NCBI GenBank assembly: GCA_945865755.1
Contig: CAMBFS010000011.1
Coordinates: 1-39,859, forward strand
Source of the DNA: Klebsiella pneumoniae
GTDB taxonomy: Bacteria; Desulfobacterota; Binatia; Bin18
Direction: 5' to 3'
Length of the DNA stretch: 39,859 nucleotides
The position numbers were made by a program, and so were the translations under genes. Position 1 is the first letter of the stretch; every line of letters starts with the position of its first letter. Below, piece by piece: positions 1 through 8,120 of this stretch. Under the pieces are notes generated by a model, which saw only the letters and a program-made list of their open reading frames with translations, did no database searches and was not told where the DNA came from.

Positions 1-96
1 CATGAAACGAGTGAGTTCAAGGACTATGTGGACACCAACCTGAAGAGGGTAGTTCTGATAGAACCACGCCCTATCGTTTCTAACCCATTGGAATAA
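1..96 (+). CDS. 3' end of an unidentified gene (partial)
   Basis: Frame 1 is open from the first base to TAA at 94-96 and gives 31 residues ending IVSNPLE. The same frame is open across the other copy of the shared sequence at the right end, where it begins after a TGA at 39782 and reads RIALKNYETSEF and so on. The only difference in the overlapping part is His versus Tyr at the first codon. The 53-bp repeat could therefore lie inside a coding sequence present in more than one copy. I do not recognise the family. With so few residues, chance openness of the frame is possible. Confidence 0.3.
   Translation, partial: HETSEFKDYVDTNLKRVVLIEPRPIVSNPLE
2..54. repeat. Terminal direct repeat, left copy
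   Basis: Bases 2-54 are identical to the last 53 bases of the window (39807-39859). The base just before the repeat differs (C at 1, T at 39806). The repeat therefore exists in at least two contexts, which favours a multicopy element bounding the contig over simple circularity. Confidence 0.9.
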
Positions 97-138
97 CTCA
101 GTTTAGCAATTCTTAGAAGTTGTTCTCAAAATGAGCGA
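97..138. repeat. Imperfect inverted repeat, left arm
   Basis: This 42-bp stretch, running from CTCAGTTT to ATGAGCGA, resembles the reverse complement of 39720-39760 at about 70 percent by eye. The two arms would flank the 53-bp terminal repeat if the window ends were joined. Confidence 0.4.
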
Positions 139-146
139 ACGGTAAG

Positions 147-227
147 TCTTAGCTCTTAGCTTTTAGCAAAGAAGACTTATTCTTTCTGCCTGGCTAAAAG
201 CTAATAGCCAATAGCTAATAGCTATTT
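147..227. repeat. Heptamer arrays and nested hairpin
   Basis: Two short arrays with a 7-bp period lie here: TCTTAGC-type units at 147-167 (three copies) and GCTAATA-type units at 193-227 (five copies). The arrays face each other as an inverted repeat (AGCTTTTAGC at 158-167 with GCTAAAAGCT at 193-202), with an inner AAAGAA/TTCTTT pair. It could act as a terminator for the upstream gene end. It is one of several heptamer arrays in this window. Confidence 0.6.
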
Positions 228-238
228 GTGAGGTTCCC

Positions 239-958
239 ATGCCTAGCGCTTCTACAACAATCATTGATGAAATCTGTGAGTATGCGTTGTCCGTTGCCGC
301 CGAGGTGCCGTGGCTCAATGAGCCGCTGACTCGTGGGCGGGGCAAGGCGTATCTGCTGCAACATATTCCTCGGAACCGCTTGTATAGTGGCGTCACGCGA
401 CCAGCCTGGCTCAGTCGTTGTCCCGACCTCGCGGTGGTGCGGAAGACCATTAGCCAAATGCGTGAGGAGTTGGTCTTCGACGACCGCATCGCGCAGCCAC
501 ACACGTCGATCTTGTGGCAGATGGGACGGAATATCGGCTTGACCGATGAGCAGATGAACAACGTGAAGCTCGAGCCGCTGGTCGAGGTGGCGTTCACGGT
601 CTGGGACAACATCGCTCGCACGCGTCATTGGATCGCTGGCTGGCTGGCCACGTCCGTCGATGAATTCATTATCTCGACGATGCCCAAGCATAATTTCCAG
701 GCGGAGGCGTGGAAACGCGCGTTCAACTTGAACGATGAGCAAGTCTTCTTTTTCTCGTATCACACGAAAGCCGATGACGATCACGCTGGGCGGCGTGTAT
801 GGGACCCGATCACCCGCCACGTGCATGACGAGAAAACGCGACAAGAGATTCTTGACGGCATGAAGCTCGCCTTGACGGCGTTGCGGTTGTTCTATCAGGG
901 GATTTGTGAGCTGGGGGATCGGTTGGATAGGAATGAGCAACAAAGGAGAACCACATGA
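239..958 (+). CDS. Heme-oxygenase-like diiron (HDO) family protein
   Basis: A 239-residue, mostly helical protein that looks like the TenA/PqqC/heme-oxygenase-like superfamily of iron-containing redox enzymes (Haem_oxygenas_2 type). Candidate metal ligands are Glu77 and His88 (REEL then PHTSILW), Glu142, and the C-terminal His175-x(3,4)-Asp-xx-His182 signature (YHTKADDDHA). That is the ligand layout of UndA/CADD-type non-heme diiron enzymes, which oxidise small substrates such as fatty acids or amino acids. The substrate cannot be read from the sequence. The stop overlaps the start of the next gene by ATGA, so the two are probably co-translated. The ATG at 239 follows a heptamer-repeat spacer and has only a weak ribosome binding site. 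Confidence 0.7.
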   Translation: MPSASTTIIDEICEYALSVAAEVPWLNEPLTRGRGKAYLLQHIPRNRLYSGVTRPAWLSRCPDLAVVRKTISQMREELVFDDRIAQPHTSILWQMGRNIGLTDEQMNNVKLEPLVEVAFTVWDNIARTRHWIAGWLATSVDEFIISTMPKHNFQAEAWKRAFNLNDEQVFFFSYHTKADDDHAGRRVWDPITRHVHDEKTRQEILDGMKLALTALRLFYQGICELGDRLDRNEQQRRTT

Positions 959-1431
959 ACTGGCAAGAAGTCTGTGAACATCCGAGCCTGCGAAATCTAC
1001 CCTTTAAGATCGAACTCAACGAAAGAGGGGAGGTCGTCATGGCCCCAGTTAAGGTGGTGCATTCCGCTTATCAGGGAGAACTCAGCTTTCTGCTCCGCTC
1101 CCAGCGGCAAGGGGGCAAGGTGCTAGCGGAATGCGCGATTCATACTCCCAAAGGCACCAAAGTCGCCGATGTCGCCTGGGCTTCGGACGCGCGCTTTGCG
1201 ACAATCAGAAATGAGACGGAATGTTCAATTGCCCCCGAAGTCTGTATTGAAGTGCTTTCTCTCAGTAACACGGATGACGAGATCGCCGAGAAACGACAAT
1301 TGTACTTTGACCAGGGCGCGCAAGAAGTATGGATTTGTCATGGCGATGGCGTCATCCACTTCTACGATGCCGAGGGAAGGCGTGAACAGTCAGTGCTCTT
1401 TCCCGACTTCCCCCGGCACGTCGATATTTAA
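955..1431 (+). CDS. Uma2-family PD-(D/E)XK nuclease-like protein
   Basis: 158 residues with the Uma2 (DUF820) pattern: Asp72 in KVADVAWAS, Glu99 in CIEVLSLSN, Lys113 in EKRQLYF, and the closing strand GAQEVWI. These give a compact restriction-endonuclease-like fold. Uma2 proteins occur in many copies in cyanobacteria and other large-genome bacteria, and their role is not established. Some may be mobile or defence-linked nucleases. The start codon overlaps the stop of the diiron gene by 4 bp after an AAGGAG site. The gene ends 6 bp before the convergent selenoprotein gene. Confidence 0.75.
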   Translation: MNWQEVCEHPSLRNLPFKIELNERGEVVMAPVKVVHSAYQGELSFLLRSQRQGGKVLAECAIHTPKGTKVADVAWASDARFATIRNETECSIAPEVCIEVLSLSNTDDEIAEKRQLYFDQGAQEVWICHGDGVIHFYDAEGRREQSVLFPDFPRHVDI

Positions 1432-1437
1432 CACGGT

Positions 1438-2607
1438 CTACAATTTCGCTTGCGGATAGTAGGCTTTGCTGCCTAACGCATCGACCGCCGCCCAGAATTC
1501 AGGGCCTGACGCATTCCCCACCGCCTCTAGTTCCAACCGCTGTCGTCGGAAATTCCAGCTCTCGGGCCGTAACCGTTGTGCTTCATCGAAGTAGCGCTTC
1601 GCGTCTTGGTGGTGTCCTTGTTGATAGAGATACTGCCCAAGCCGAAAATGCGCCGTCGCGATGGCGTCGTTATCGGTCGGTCCCTGCATGCGAGCGCGGA
1701 CCTCTTCCGGCGCGAGCGCATACGGACTCGCGTCTCCTTTCGTGGCCCAATCGCGAATCGCATCGATATACGTTGTACGGACTTTCTTGCCAGCTTCGGC
1801 GACGTCGGGTGACATTTGCCACGTGGTGCGGTCCATCGTGCGGAAGCCGTCACTCGATCCCGCCGACTCCACCGGACGCACGATGCGGCCTTGTTCATTG
1901 ATCCACACCGCTTGCGGCACGTTCACCATATTGTACAGCTCGGCGACGAGATGCTTCTCGTCAATCAAGCACGGGTAGGTTGGGGTCGCGGCCTTCGCGC
2001 TGAGCCGATCTTCCCAGCCCATGATGTCGAGCAGTTCCTTTGGGAGTTGCGCGGAAGCGGGACGAATCCAGTCCTTGACCGCCGGAACGCCGCCGGTGTC
2101 AAAGGCCACGGAGATGATGATGAAATTCTTGTCCTGGAGTTCCGCGTAGAGAGCCTGCCACACTGGCAGGTCGAAGCGGCAGCCTCACCACGAGGCCCAG
2201 GAGACCAAGAGCACCTTCTTGCCGCGATACTGCGAAAGTGAATGCGCGCGGCCATCAAGGTCGGGGAGTGTAAAGTCGGGCGCTTGCAAGGAGGCAAGTG
2301 CTTGGCCACGAGCACCAGCGGCTTCGCCAAAAAACCAGACGCCATGCGTGTCGTCGTGAACAATGGGTTGTCCTTGCGATTGGGCAAGGGCGGTGAGGTT
2401 GAACTGCTGCCCCTGCGCGCGGACAAACTCGGCTTCTCGTCCGACCGGAATGGGAACGCAGACATCGTTGAGACACGCGCCTTGCGGCTTGAGTTCCCAG
2501 CCCGTGGCTGTGCGCAGGTCCGCCAGCGAGAGCCACAGGTTGTTCCCTTCCGCCGTGGCTCTGGCGACCGGAGACGAGCGGTCTCCATACAGAATAGTGA
2601 CAGGCAT
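1438..2607 (-). CDS. TlpA/ResA-like thioredoxin-fold selenoprotein (in-frame TGA = Sec141)
   Basis: Read as one 389-residue gene through a TGA at 2185-2187. Before the TGA lies an N-terminal domain (about 1-107) and then a redoxin start (APDFTLPDLDGR, KKVLLVSWASW). After it the same frame continues GCRFDLPVWQ with the rest of a thioredoxin fold (FIIISVAFD, VNVPQAVWINEQG) and a C-terminal TPR-like segment (about 310-355). The active site is thus SWASW-U-GCR: the TGA sits at the first redox cysteine of the thioredoxin motif. ResA-like proteins with a WAxxUGC motif are an established selenoprotein family. A hairpin fitting a bacterial SECIS follows at 2154-2170. The ATG at 2607 has a GAGGAGG site. 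The gene is divergent from the CoA transferase. No signal peptide is obvious, so it is probably cytoplasmic. Its electron partner is unknown. Confidence 0.85.
2154..2170 (-). promoter_or_regulatory. Candidate bacterial SECIS hairpin (for Sec141)
   Basis: On the minus strand, 14 nt after the TGA, CCTGCCA and TGGCAGG form a 7-bp perfect stem around the loop GTG. The loop begins with G and lies about 21-22 nt from the TGA. Known bacterial SECIS rules ask for a G in the first two loop positions and a UGA-to-loop distance of roughly 16-37 nt. Both are met inside the coding frame. Confidence 0.6.
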
Positions 2608-2711
2608 ACATGCCCTCCTCAGAAGTGAGATTGAAGAGCGCAGATGGTACGCCGTGGGTTGTGCCTTGGCAACGGAGTGACAGACTTACAGCGGCGCGTT
2701 TGCTCTCTATA

Positions 2712-3926
2712 ATGCCCGGCATGACAATGCTCCGCATACAACACCCCCTCGAAGGCTTCCGTATTCTCGATCTCTCCCGTGTGCTGGCTGGTCCGTATTG
2801 CACGATGATGCTTGGCGACCTCGGCGCCGAGGTCATCAAAGTGGAACGTCCCGGAGTCGGCGACGACACCCGTGCCTGGGGACCGCCGTTCGCGGAGGGG
2901 GAGAGTGCGTATTATCTGTGCGCCAACCGCAACAAGAAAAGCATCACCGTCAACCTCAAGTCGCCCGCCGGGCAAGAGATTATCCGCCAGCTCGCGCGGA
3001 CCAGTGACGTGCTGGTCGAGAACTATAAAGTCGGCGAGCTGGCCGCGCTGGGACTGGGATACGACGACCTGAAGCCGCTCAACCCTGGCTTGGTGTACTG
3101 TTCCATCACCGGCTATGGGCAGACCGGCCCAGACAAAGACCTCCCTGGCTATGATTTTGTCATTCAGGGGCGTGGTGGGGTGATGAGCATTACCGGGGAA
3201 CCCGACGGCGAGCCGATGAAGGTCGGTGTCGCGGTGGTGGACATCACTGCTGGTTTGTATGCCGCCAACGCGATCCAAGCCGCGCTACTCGCGCGGAGCA
3301 AGACCGGCAGAGGCCAGGCGATTGATATTGCCTTGCTGGATGCTCAGGTGGCCTGGCTCGCGAACGTGGGGAGCAATTACCTGGTCTCTGGCGATGCCCC
3401 GAGTCGGTTCGGCAATGCGCATCCGACCATCGTGCCGTATCAGTCGTTTCGCGCGCGCGATGGGTTTTTCTGTCTCGCCGTGGGCAATGACGGGCAGTGG
3501 CAAAAGTTGTGCGCCCTCCTGAACCAGCCGGAGCTTGCGCAGGACCCTCGGTTCACGACCAATCCCGCGCGCGTGCAGCATCGAGAAATACTCGTGCCGC
3601 TGTTGCAAGCACTCTTTCATGCACAGGAGATCGATTTCTGGCTGGAGGAAATCGCCGGTGCGGGGATTCCGTGCGGTCCGGTGCAAACGATTGACCAAGT
3701 GTTTACCGATCCCCAGGTGCTCGCGCGCGACATGATCTGGATGATGCCCCATCCCACTGCTGGTGAGGTGTCTCTCGTCGGTTCCCCGCTGAAGCTTTCG
3801 GAGACGCCAGTGGCGGCGCGCTTGCCTCCGCCGCTGCTTGGTGAGCATACTGCCGAGGTGCTGACAACAATGCTTGGCTATACCACTGATGACATCACCC
3901 GGTTGCGGACCGAGAACGCAATCTAA
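2712..3926 (+). CDS. CaiB/BaiF-type (class III) CoA transferase
   Basis: 404 residues with the class III CoA-transferase layout: N-terminal GFRILDLSRVLAGPYC, the CoA-site segment LGAEVIKVERPG, NRNKKSITVNL, a GYGQTGP turn and the catalytic Asp177 in VAVVDITAGLYAA. The C-terminal part (IPCGPVQTIDQVF, PVAARLPPPLLGEHT) is also typical. Such enzymes move CoA between carboxylic acids through an acyl-enzyme intermediate, usually in carnitine, oxalate, bile-acid or aromatic-acid pathways. The substrate cannot be assigned. ATG at 2712 and ATG at 2721 are both possible starts; neither has a strong ribosome binding site. It is followed 14 bp later by a MAPEG gene, probably in the same transcript. Confidence 0.9.
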   Translation: MPGMTMLRIQHPLEGFRILDLSRVLAGPYCTMMLGDLGAEVIKVERPGVGDDTRAWGPPFAEGESAYYLCANRNKKSITVNLKSPAGQEIIRQLARTSDVLVENYKVGELAALGLGYDDLKPLNPGLVYCSITGYGQTGPDKDLPGYDFVIQGRGGVMSITGEPDGEPMKVGVAVVDITAGLYAANAIQAALLARSKTGRGQAIDIALLDAQVAWLANVGSNYLVSGDAPSRFGNAHPTIVPYQSFRARDGFFCLAVGNDGQWQKLCALLNQPELAQDPRFTTNPARVQHREILVPLLQALFHAQEIDFWLEEIAGAGIPCGPVQTIDQVFTDPQVLARDMIWMMPHPTAGEVSLVGSPLKLSETPVAARLPPPLLGEHTAEVLTTMLGYTTDDITRLRTENAI

Positions 3927-3940
3927 AAAAGGAGGCCGTC

Positions 3941-4387
3941 ATGGAGATGTTACTGGCGAATCCCGCGTTTCGTGTGTACGCGTTGTGCGTGGCCGTGCTT
4001 GGCGTGAAGATGCTGGCATCCGCCGCCTACACGGGGAAGAGCAGACAAAAGTTCGGTGGCTTCATCAATCCAGAAGATGCGACAACCTTTGGCGCTTCTG
4101 GGGCGGTGGCGGGCTCAGTGGAAGCGCCGGAAGTCGCGCATGCCCTGCGCATTCAGCGCAATGACTTGGAAAACATTCCGCTCTTCTTCGCCGTTGGTTT
4201 GGTCTATGTCCTCAGCGGTGCGTCTCTGACCGGAGCCCTTATCCTCTGTGGGCTCTTCACGGTTGCCCGCGTCGCGCACACCTTCGCCTACGTGAATCAT
4301 TTGCAACCCGCGCGCGCCATTTGCTTTGGCATTGGCGCGGTGTCCACGCTCCTGATGATCTTGCGCGTCATCTGGAATGTCCTCTGA
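3941..4387 (+). CDS. MAPEG-family membrane protein
   Basis: 148 residues with about four hydrophobic segments (near 12-30, 83-100, 98-117 and 125-147). It carries the MAPEG signature RIQRNDLENIP (around 69-79) and the RVAHTFAYV segment. The family includes microsomal glutathione S-transferases and prostaglandin E synthase; bacterial members are trimeric inner-membrane proteins thought to conjugate or isomerise lipophilic substrates with glutathione. The internal loop between helices 1 and 2 is long. The ATG at 3941 has an AAAGGAGG site, and the gene directly follows the CoA transferase. Confidence 0.85.
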   Translation: MEMLLANPAFRVYALCVAVLGVKMLASAAYTGKSRQKFGGFINPEDATTFGASGAVAGSVEAPEVAHALRIQRNDLENIPLFFAVGLVYVLSGASLTGALILCGLFTVARVAHTFAYVNHLQPARAICFGIGAVSTLLMILRVIWNVL

Positions 4388-4570
4388 CTTTTCGTCCTCA
4401 CTGGTCTCTTTCCCGTCGATAGAATGCCACGTCCGCGCAAGGGGAGGTCGATTTCTTCGCTTCCGCCCGGAGGGTGCTTGAAAATCCCAAGAGCTAGGAA
4501 TATGTCCCCATATCGACTTCATGCCACGGCCCTGAATGAATGTAACGTTAAGGAGTGAAGGAGGATTTTT

Positions 4571-4675
4571 ATGGATATTGATCCAAGCATACTGTGGGTG
4601 ATCGTAATTCTTGTCGCGACCGCTGCTGGCGGTGGACTCCTGCTCTGGTTTACCAAACCAAAGAAAAAGGGCTGA
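4571..4675 (+). CDS. 34-aa single-span membrane peptide
   Basis: ATG at 4571 follows a strong GGAGG site and opens a 34-codon frame ending TGA at 4673-4675. The peptide starts MDIDPSILW, has one hydrophobic helix (about residues 8-27) and ends in the basic tail KPKKKG. The positive-inside rule predicts N-out/C-in topology. No family is recognised. It lies alone between the MAPEG gene and the broken RND/MMPL gene and could be an accessory peptide of either, but that is guesswork. Confidence 0.5.
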   Translation: MDIDPSILWVIVILVATAAGGGLLLWFTKPKKKG

Positions 4676-4792
4676 GACCTTCATGCTGACCCAGTAAAGG
4701 GTATTGCTCGGAGACCTGACCATGTGCGTGGATGCCATGCGTGGCGGCCTTGTTATGGTCAGTTTGGTTCCTCAAGCTCGCGGAATACCCCC

Positions 4793-4823
4793 TTGACAGT
4801 TTCTCCAAACCAAGGGCTATACC
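4793..4823 (+). promoter_or_regulatory. Possible sigma70-type promoter
   Basis: A perfect TTGACA (4793-4798) is followed after 19 bp by TATACC (4818-4823), about 100 bp upstream of the RND/MMPL gene start. The spacer is 2 bp longer than ideal. Confidence 0.3.
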
Positions 4824-4923
4824 GTGGCCCCGGTCGAGGATATTCGTGGTCTCTTGAACAGCGGATGTTCCACAACGGGAAGCGCAAGCAACTACAACCC
4901 AGAGATACCAAAGGGAGGGTCTT

Positions 4924-6390
4924 ATGGCAGATGAAAAACCACCGGTTCGAACGTATGAGGAACTCTATCAAGGGAAAGAAGCCCTCTATCGACTTGGAGA
5001 AAACCTGATCAAAAACCGTATCCCGGTCGTTATTCTTATCTCCATCTTTACCTCCATCATGGCGTATTTCAGTCTCCAACTGGAAATGACCACCGCCTTC
5101 AACGACCTCCTGCCGTATCGACATCCATTCGTGTAGGTCCATTTTAAGTTCGCCGATCAGTTTGGCGGTGCCAACAACATCAACATCATGCTGAAAGCCG
5201 AGAAGGGGGATGTCTTCACCAAGGAGATCCTCAAGAAGGTCTTCGACATGACGCAGGCCGTCGATCGGATCGCCGGCGTGAACCACGATCAGATCGCCTC
5301 GATTGGCCATCGCACGACACGCTATCTCACCGTGTTAGGTGGGACGATCGCCACGCCGCCCGTGATGCGGCGCCCGCCGAAAACCGACGAAGAAGTCGAG
5401 GACATCAAAAAGATTTGTTACAACACCGAGTCGATCTACGGGCAGCTTGTGTCACTCAACGGCCAAGCGCTCCTGATCAAAGCGAACTTTATCGAAGGGC
5501 GGATCGACTATCGGCGCATCTTTGATGAGGTCCAACGGACCGTCGTCGATCCGTTTTCCACCGCGGAACACACCATCTGGATCGCTGGCGAGCCGCAACT
5601 CTATGGCTGGATTTACCGGTACGCGAATGAAGTGTACGCCGTTTTCATCGGTGCGACTCTCCTCTTCGCGGGCGCCCCGCCAGGGGAGACCTCCCGGTTC
5701 CTTGATCCGAGCTACACGACCTCGCATGTCACCTTTTATGCCCGCAATCATCAGGGGGATAACGTGGCCCGCATGATCGCCAATGCGCGGGAATTCGTGG
5801 AAAAGAATCCGATGGAAAAGGCGGATTTTCGCCTTGCTGGTGGACTCATTGGCGTCACCGGGGCAGCGAATGAAGAGATTCTGAAGAATGATATTCTGAT
5901 GCAGGTGCTCGGCTTTGGGACGATGTTCATCATCATCATGTTTACCTACCGCTCGGCGGTCGCGGCGTTGGTGATGATGGTGACCATGTTTCTGGCCAAC
6001 GGAATCGTCAACGCTTATATGGGATACCGGAACATCGGGATCAATCTCCAATCGTTACCGATTGTAACGGTCGGTCTGGGATTCGGGATTGACTACGGGG
6101 TGTATCTCGTCAGTCGGGCGGTGGAAGAGTACCAAGGCGATATAAAGGAAGCCATGCGCATTGGGATTGCCACCGCTGGCAAGGCGGTGAGTTTCACCGC
6201 GTTGACCCTGTCGCTCGGAGCCGCCTGTTGGATCTTCTCTAGCATTCGCTTCTGTTCCGAGATGGGATTATTACTGGCCTTGTGGATGATGATCAGTTGG
6301 CTCGGCTCCTGCACGCTCGTGCCAGCGATTATTGTTCTGCTCAAACCCAAGTTCTTCCTCCGCGCCGTGGAAGAAGGCATTGTTGGATAG
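4924..6390 (+). pseudogene. RND/MMPL-type transporter, amber stop and internal deletion
   Basis: The N-terminal part (MADEKPPVRTYEEL, then a first membrane helix) runs into TAG at 5134-5136 after LPYRHPFV. The same frame continues VHFKFADQFGGANNINI and on to 6390, so a single C-to-T change of CAG is the simplest cause. The continuation covers the first periplasmic domain, the start of helix 2 (EVYAVFIGATLLFAG) and then jumps directly to the end of the second periplasmic domain (PPGETSRFLDPSY) and the last helices (DFRLAGG, GLGFGIDYGVYLVSRAVEEYQ). A full MMPL-type RND protein of this family has around 800 residues; about 490 codons remain, so roughly one repeat-half of membrane helices is missing. 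Two lesions argue for a dead gene. Relatives of this type are often found with DUF1302 barrels, and one lies at 14.9 kb here. Confidence 0.8.
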
Positions 6391-6402
6391 ATAACCCGCG
6401 AA

Positions 6403-6460
6403 GAGCACATCCTCGTCATTGGCGAGCCCGCCCAGTTCGCCCCTCGCCAATGACGTGCTC
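6403..6460. terminator. Bidirectional hairpin between convergent genes
   Basis: GTCATTGGCGAG (6415-6426) pairs with CTCGCCAATGAC (6443-6454), extended by GAGCAC/GTGCTC on the outside. It lies between the RND/MMPL remnant and the MFS gene, which converge. There is no clear T-run, so its action as a terminator is likely but not certain. Confidence 0.5.
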
Positions 6461-6508
6461 CGCGGTTTGCAGTCCCACTCCTGGTGGGTCTTCGCGGGCA
6501 ATCCCGTC

Positions 6509-7735
6509 CTACGAGACCGTTCCGTCTTTCCGTTGGAAAAAGGTCGCGACGATGACCGCCAGGGTGCCGATCATGGCGATCCCAGCGGCACAGAGATACA
6601 TCGTGGTGAAGTCCGTCCGTTCCAACACCTGCCCTAGTCCGATGGCACTCACCCCCACCCCGATGTCAAAGGCCATCATCAGCGTGGCCAAGGCGGGGCC
6701 ACGATCATGTGCGGTCGAGCGGTCAACGACTAACGCCATGATCGACGGATGGACCGCGCCGAACCCAATCCCTTGAAGAACGGCGGCGGATAAAAGACCA
6801 GACATGGAAGTGGAGTAGGCGAGGACGACCATCGACAGCGCCAAAAAGAACATGCCCGGAATAATAATCGCGGCGCGCCCGAAGCGGTCGGATAAGCGCC
6901 CAGACACTGGACGAAGGACCACCACGACAACTGAGTACACGACAAAGAATAACCCGACATTGCCGAGCTTATGTTTTTGTACGAACAACGGGAGAAATGA
7001 GACCACCGTCCCGAAGGTCATGGTCATGCACATGGCAAGAAAGCCAGGGAAGAGGGCGACACGGCTGAACAGCGCCGGACGTGCGAGCGCTTGTCCCTCG
7101 TGTGGAGGATGACGAATTGGCTCATGGAGAAATTGCACCAACACGAAACTCAACAGTCCGAGCAGTGAGGCGAGCCAAAACAATCCATCGAACCCGATGT
7201 CGTCGATTAAGGCGATCCCGAGCGCTGGGCCAATCGCCATGGAGAGGTTCATCGCCATGCCGTAATAGCCCATCGCCTCGCCTCGGCGTGCAGCCGGAGC
7301 ATTGTCGGCGACGTAGACACTGCCCGCGGTCGTATAGATGGCGATGCCAATCCCGTGCAGAAAACGCAGAGCGAACATCACGGGAACCGTGGCCGCGAAG
7401 GTATAGAGCGCTGGTGCGACCCAATAGATCAGCGCGCCAATGCGCAGTCCAGTTTTGCGGCTCCAGAGGTCAACGATGCGACCAGAGAGCGGGCGAGTGA
7501 GCACGGCGGAGATGGCGAAGGCACCCATAATCAAGCCGACTTGAGACTCGGCTCCATGCAGCTCGTTGACAACGAAGAGCGGCAAGACGGCGAACAGCAG
7601 GAACATGCTGCCGGAGAACAGGAAGGTGCTGGAGCATATTATTAAAAAATCCCGCGTGAAGAGTTCGCTCGGAGTTGAAGCGGCAGGCTGTGGCGGGGGC
7701 GATTGGAGCGGCAATGGCCGTGCAGGGTGTGACAC
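6509..7735 (-). CDS. MFS transporter
   Basis: 408 residues with twelve hydrophobic segments and the major-facilitator duplication. The first half has motif A-like GRIVDLWSRKTGLR after helix 2, and the second half has the matching GRLSDRFGRAA. ALRFLHGIGIAIY marks helix 4. It resembles small drug or metabolite efflux members. The N-terminus (about 1-27) is proline-rich and probably cytosolic. The start is a GTG at 7735; no alternative ATG lies nearby upstream. It stands alone, divergent from the PIN toxin module. Substrate is unknown. Confidence 0.85.
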   Translation of the reverse strand: MSHPARPLPLQSPPPQPAASTPSELFTRDFLIICSSTFLFSGSMFLLFAVLPLFVVNELHGAESQVGLIMGAFAISAVLTRPLSGRIVDLWSRKTGLRIGALIYWVAPALYTFAATVPVMFALRFLHGIGIAIYTTAGSVYVADNAPAARRGEAMGYYGMAMNLSMAIGPALGIALIDDIGFDGLFWLASLLGLLSFVLVQFLHEPIRHPPHEGQALARPALFSRVALFPGFLAMCMTMTFGTVVSFLPLFVQKHKLGNVGLFFVVYSVVVVVLRPVSGRLSDRFGRAAIIIPGMFFLALSMVVLAYSTSMSGLLSAAVLQGIGFGAVHPSIMALVVDRSTAHDRGPALATLMMAFDIGVGVSAIGLGQVLERTDFTTMYLCAAGIAMIGTLAVIVATFFQRKDGTVS

Positions 7736-7850
7736 TGCGGGCGAGTGTAGCGGGCAGGGTTCGGGGTGACAAGGGACTGGAAGAAGACCTCTTGATTGCG
7801 TTTCTTTCCGTCCCTATGCTGCGGCGGCAATTCCTGAGAGGTGAAGAGCG

Positions 7851-8120
7851 ATGTCTGACGAAATGAGTTTAGAACACATAGAGCAATTAGTCGTGCAATT
7901 GCCGCCGAGTGCGCGGCTGAAATTGATGGCGCACATCTGTGAGCAACTCAGTGCTATACCGCTGGTGAACAGTACTGAGGAGGCGGCGCGGCGAGAACGG
8001 TTAGCGCGGGTGGACGCCTGGCTCACGGAATGCGATGTGGTGGCGGCCTCTATTGAGGGAGAATTTGATGCGGCTGAGGACCTCCGACAAATACGCGAGG
8101 AGCGAACCAACCACTTATGA
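7851..8120 (+). CDS. Putative antitoxin of a PIN-toxin pair
   Basis: 89 residues, acidic and helical, without a strong family match by eye. The start MSLEHIEQLVVQLPPSARLKLM resembles the N-terminal helices often found in antitoxin-like partners of PIN proteins. The stop overlaps the ATG of the PIN gene by 4 bp (ATGA at 8117-8120), the classic organisation of an antitoxin-toxin operon. Function is therefore called mainly from position. The ATG at 7851 follows AGAGGTGAAGAG, a usable ribosome binding site. Confidence 0.6.
   Translation: MSDEMSLEHIEQLVVQLPPSARLKLMAHICEQLSAIPLVNSTEEAARRERLARVDAWLTECDVVAASIEGEFDAAEDLRQIREERTNHL

Noticed and set aside
215..943. 242-codon frame on the minus strand opposite the HDO gene
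   Set aside because: It lies wholly opposite a gene with clear family motifs and lacks any recognisable domain.
2610..2711. Upstream extension of the first CoA transferase
   Set aside because: The extra 34 residues have no family similarity and cover the divergent promoter region of the selenoprotein gene.
5134..5136. TAG inside the RND/MMPL gene as pyrrolysine
   Set aside because: Homologous position expects Gln (CAG), no redox or methylamine-related role exists there, and the gene also carries an internal deletion; a C-to-T nonsense mutation is simpler.
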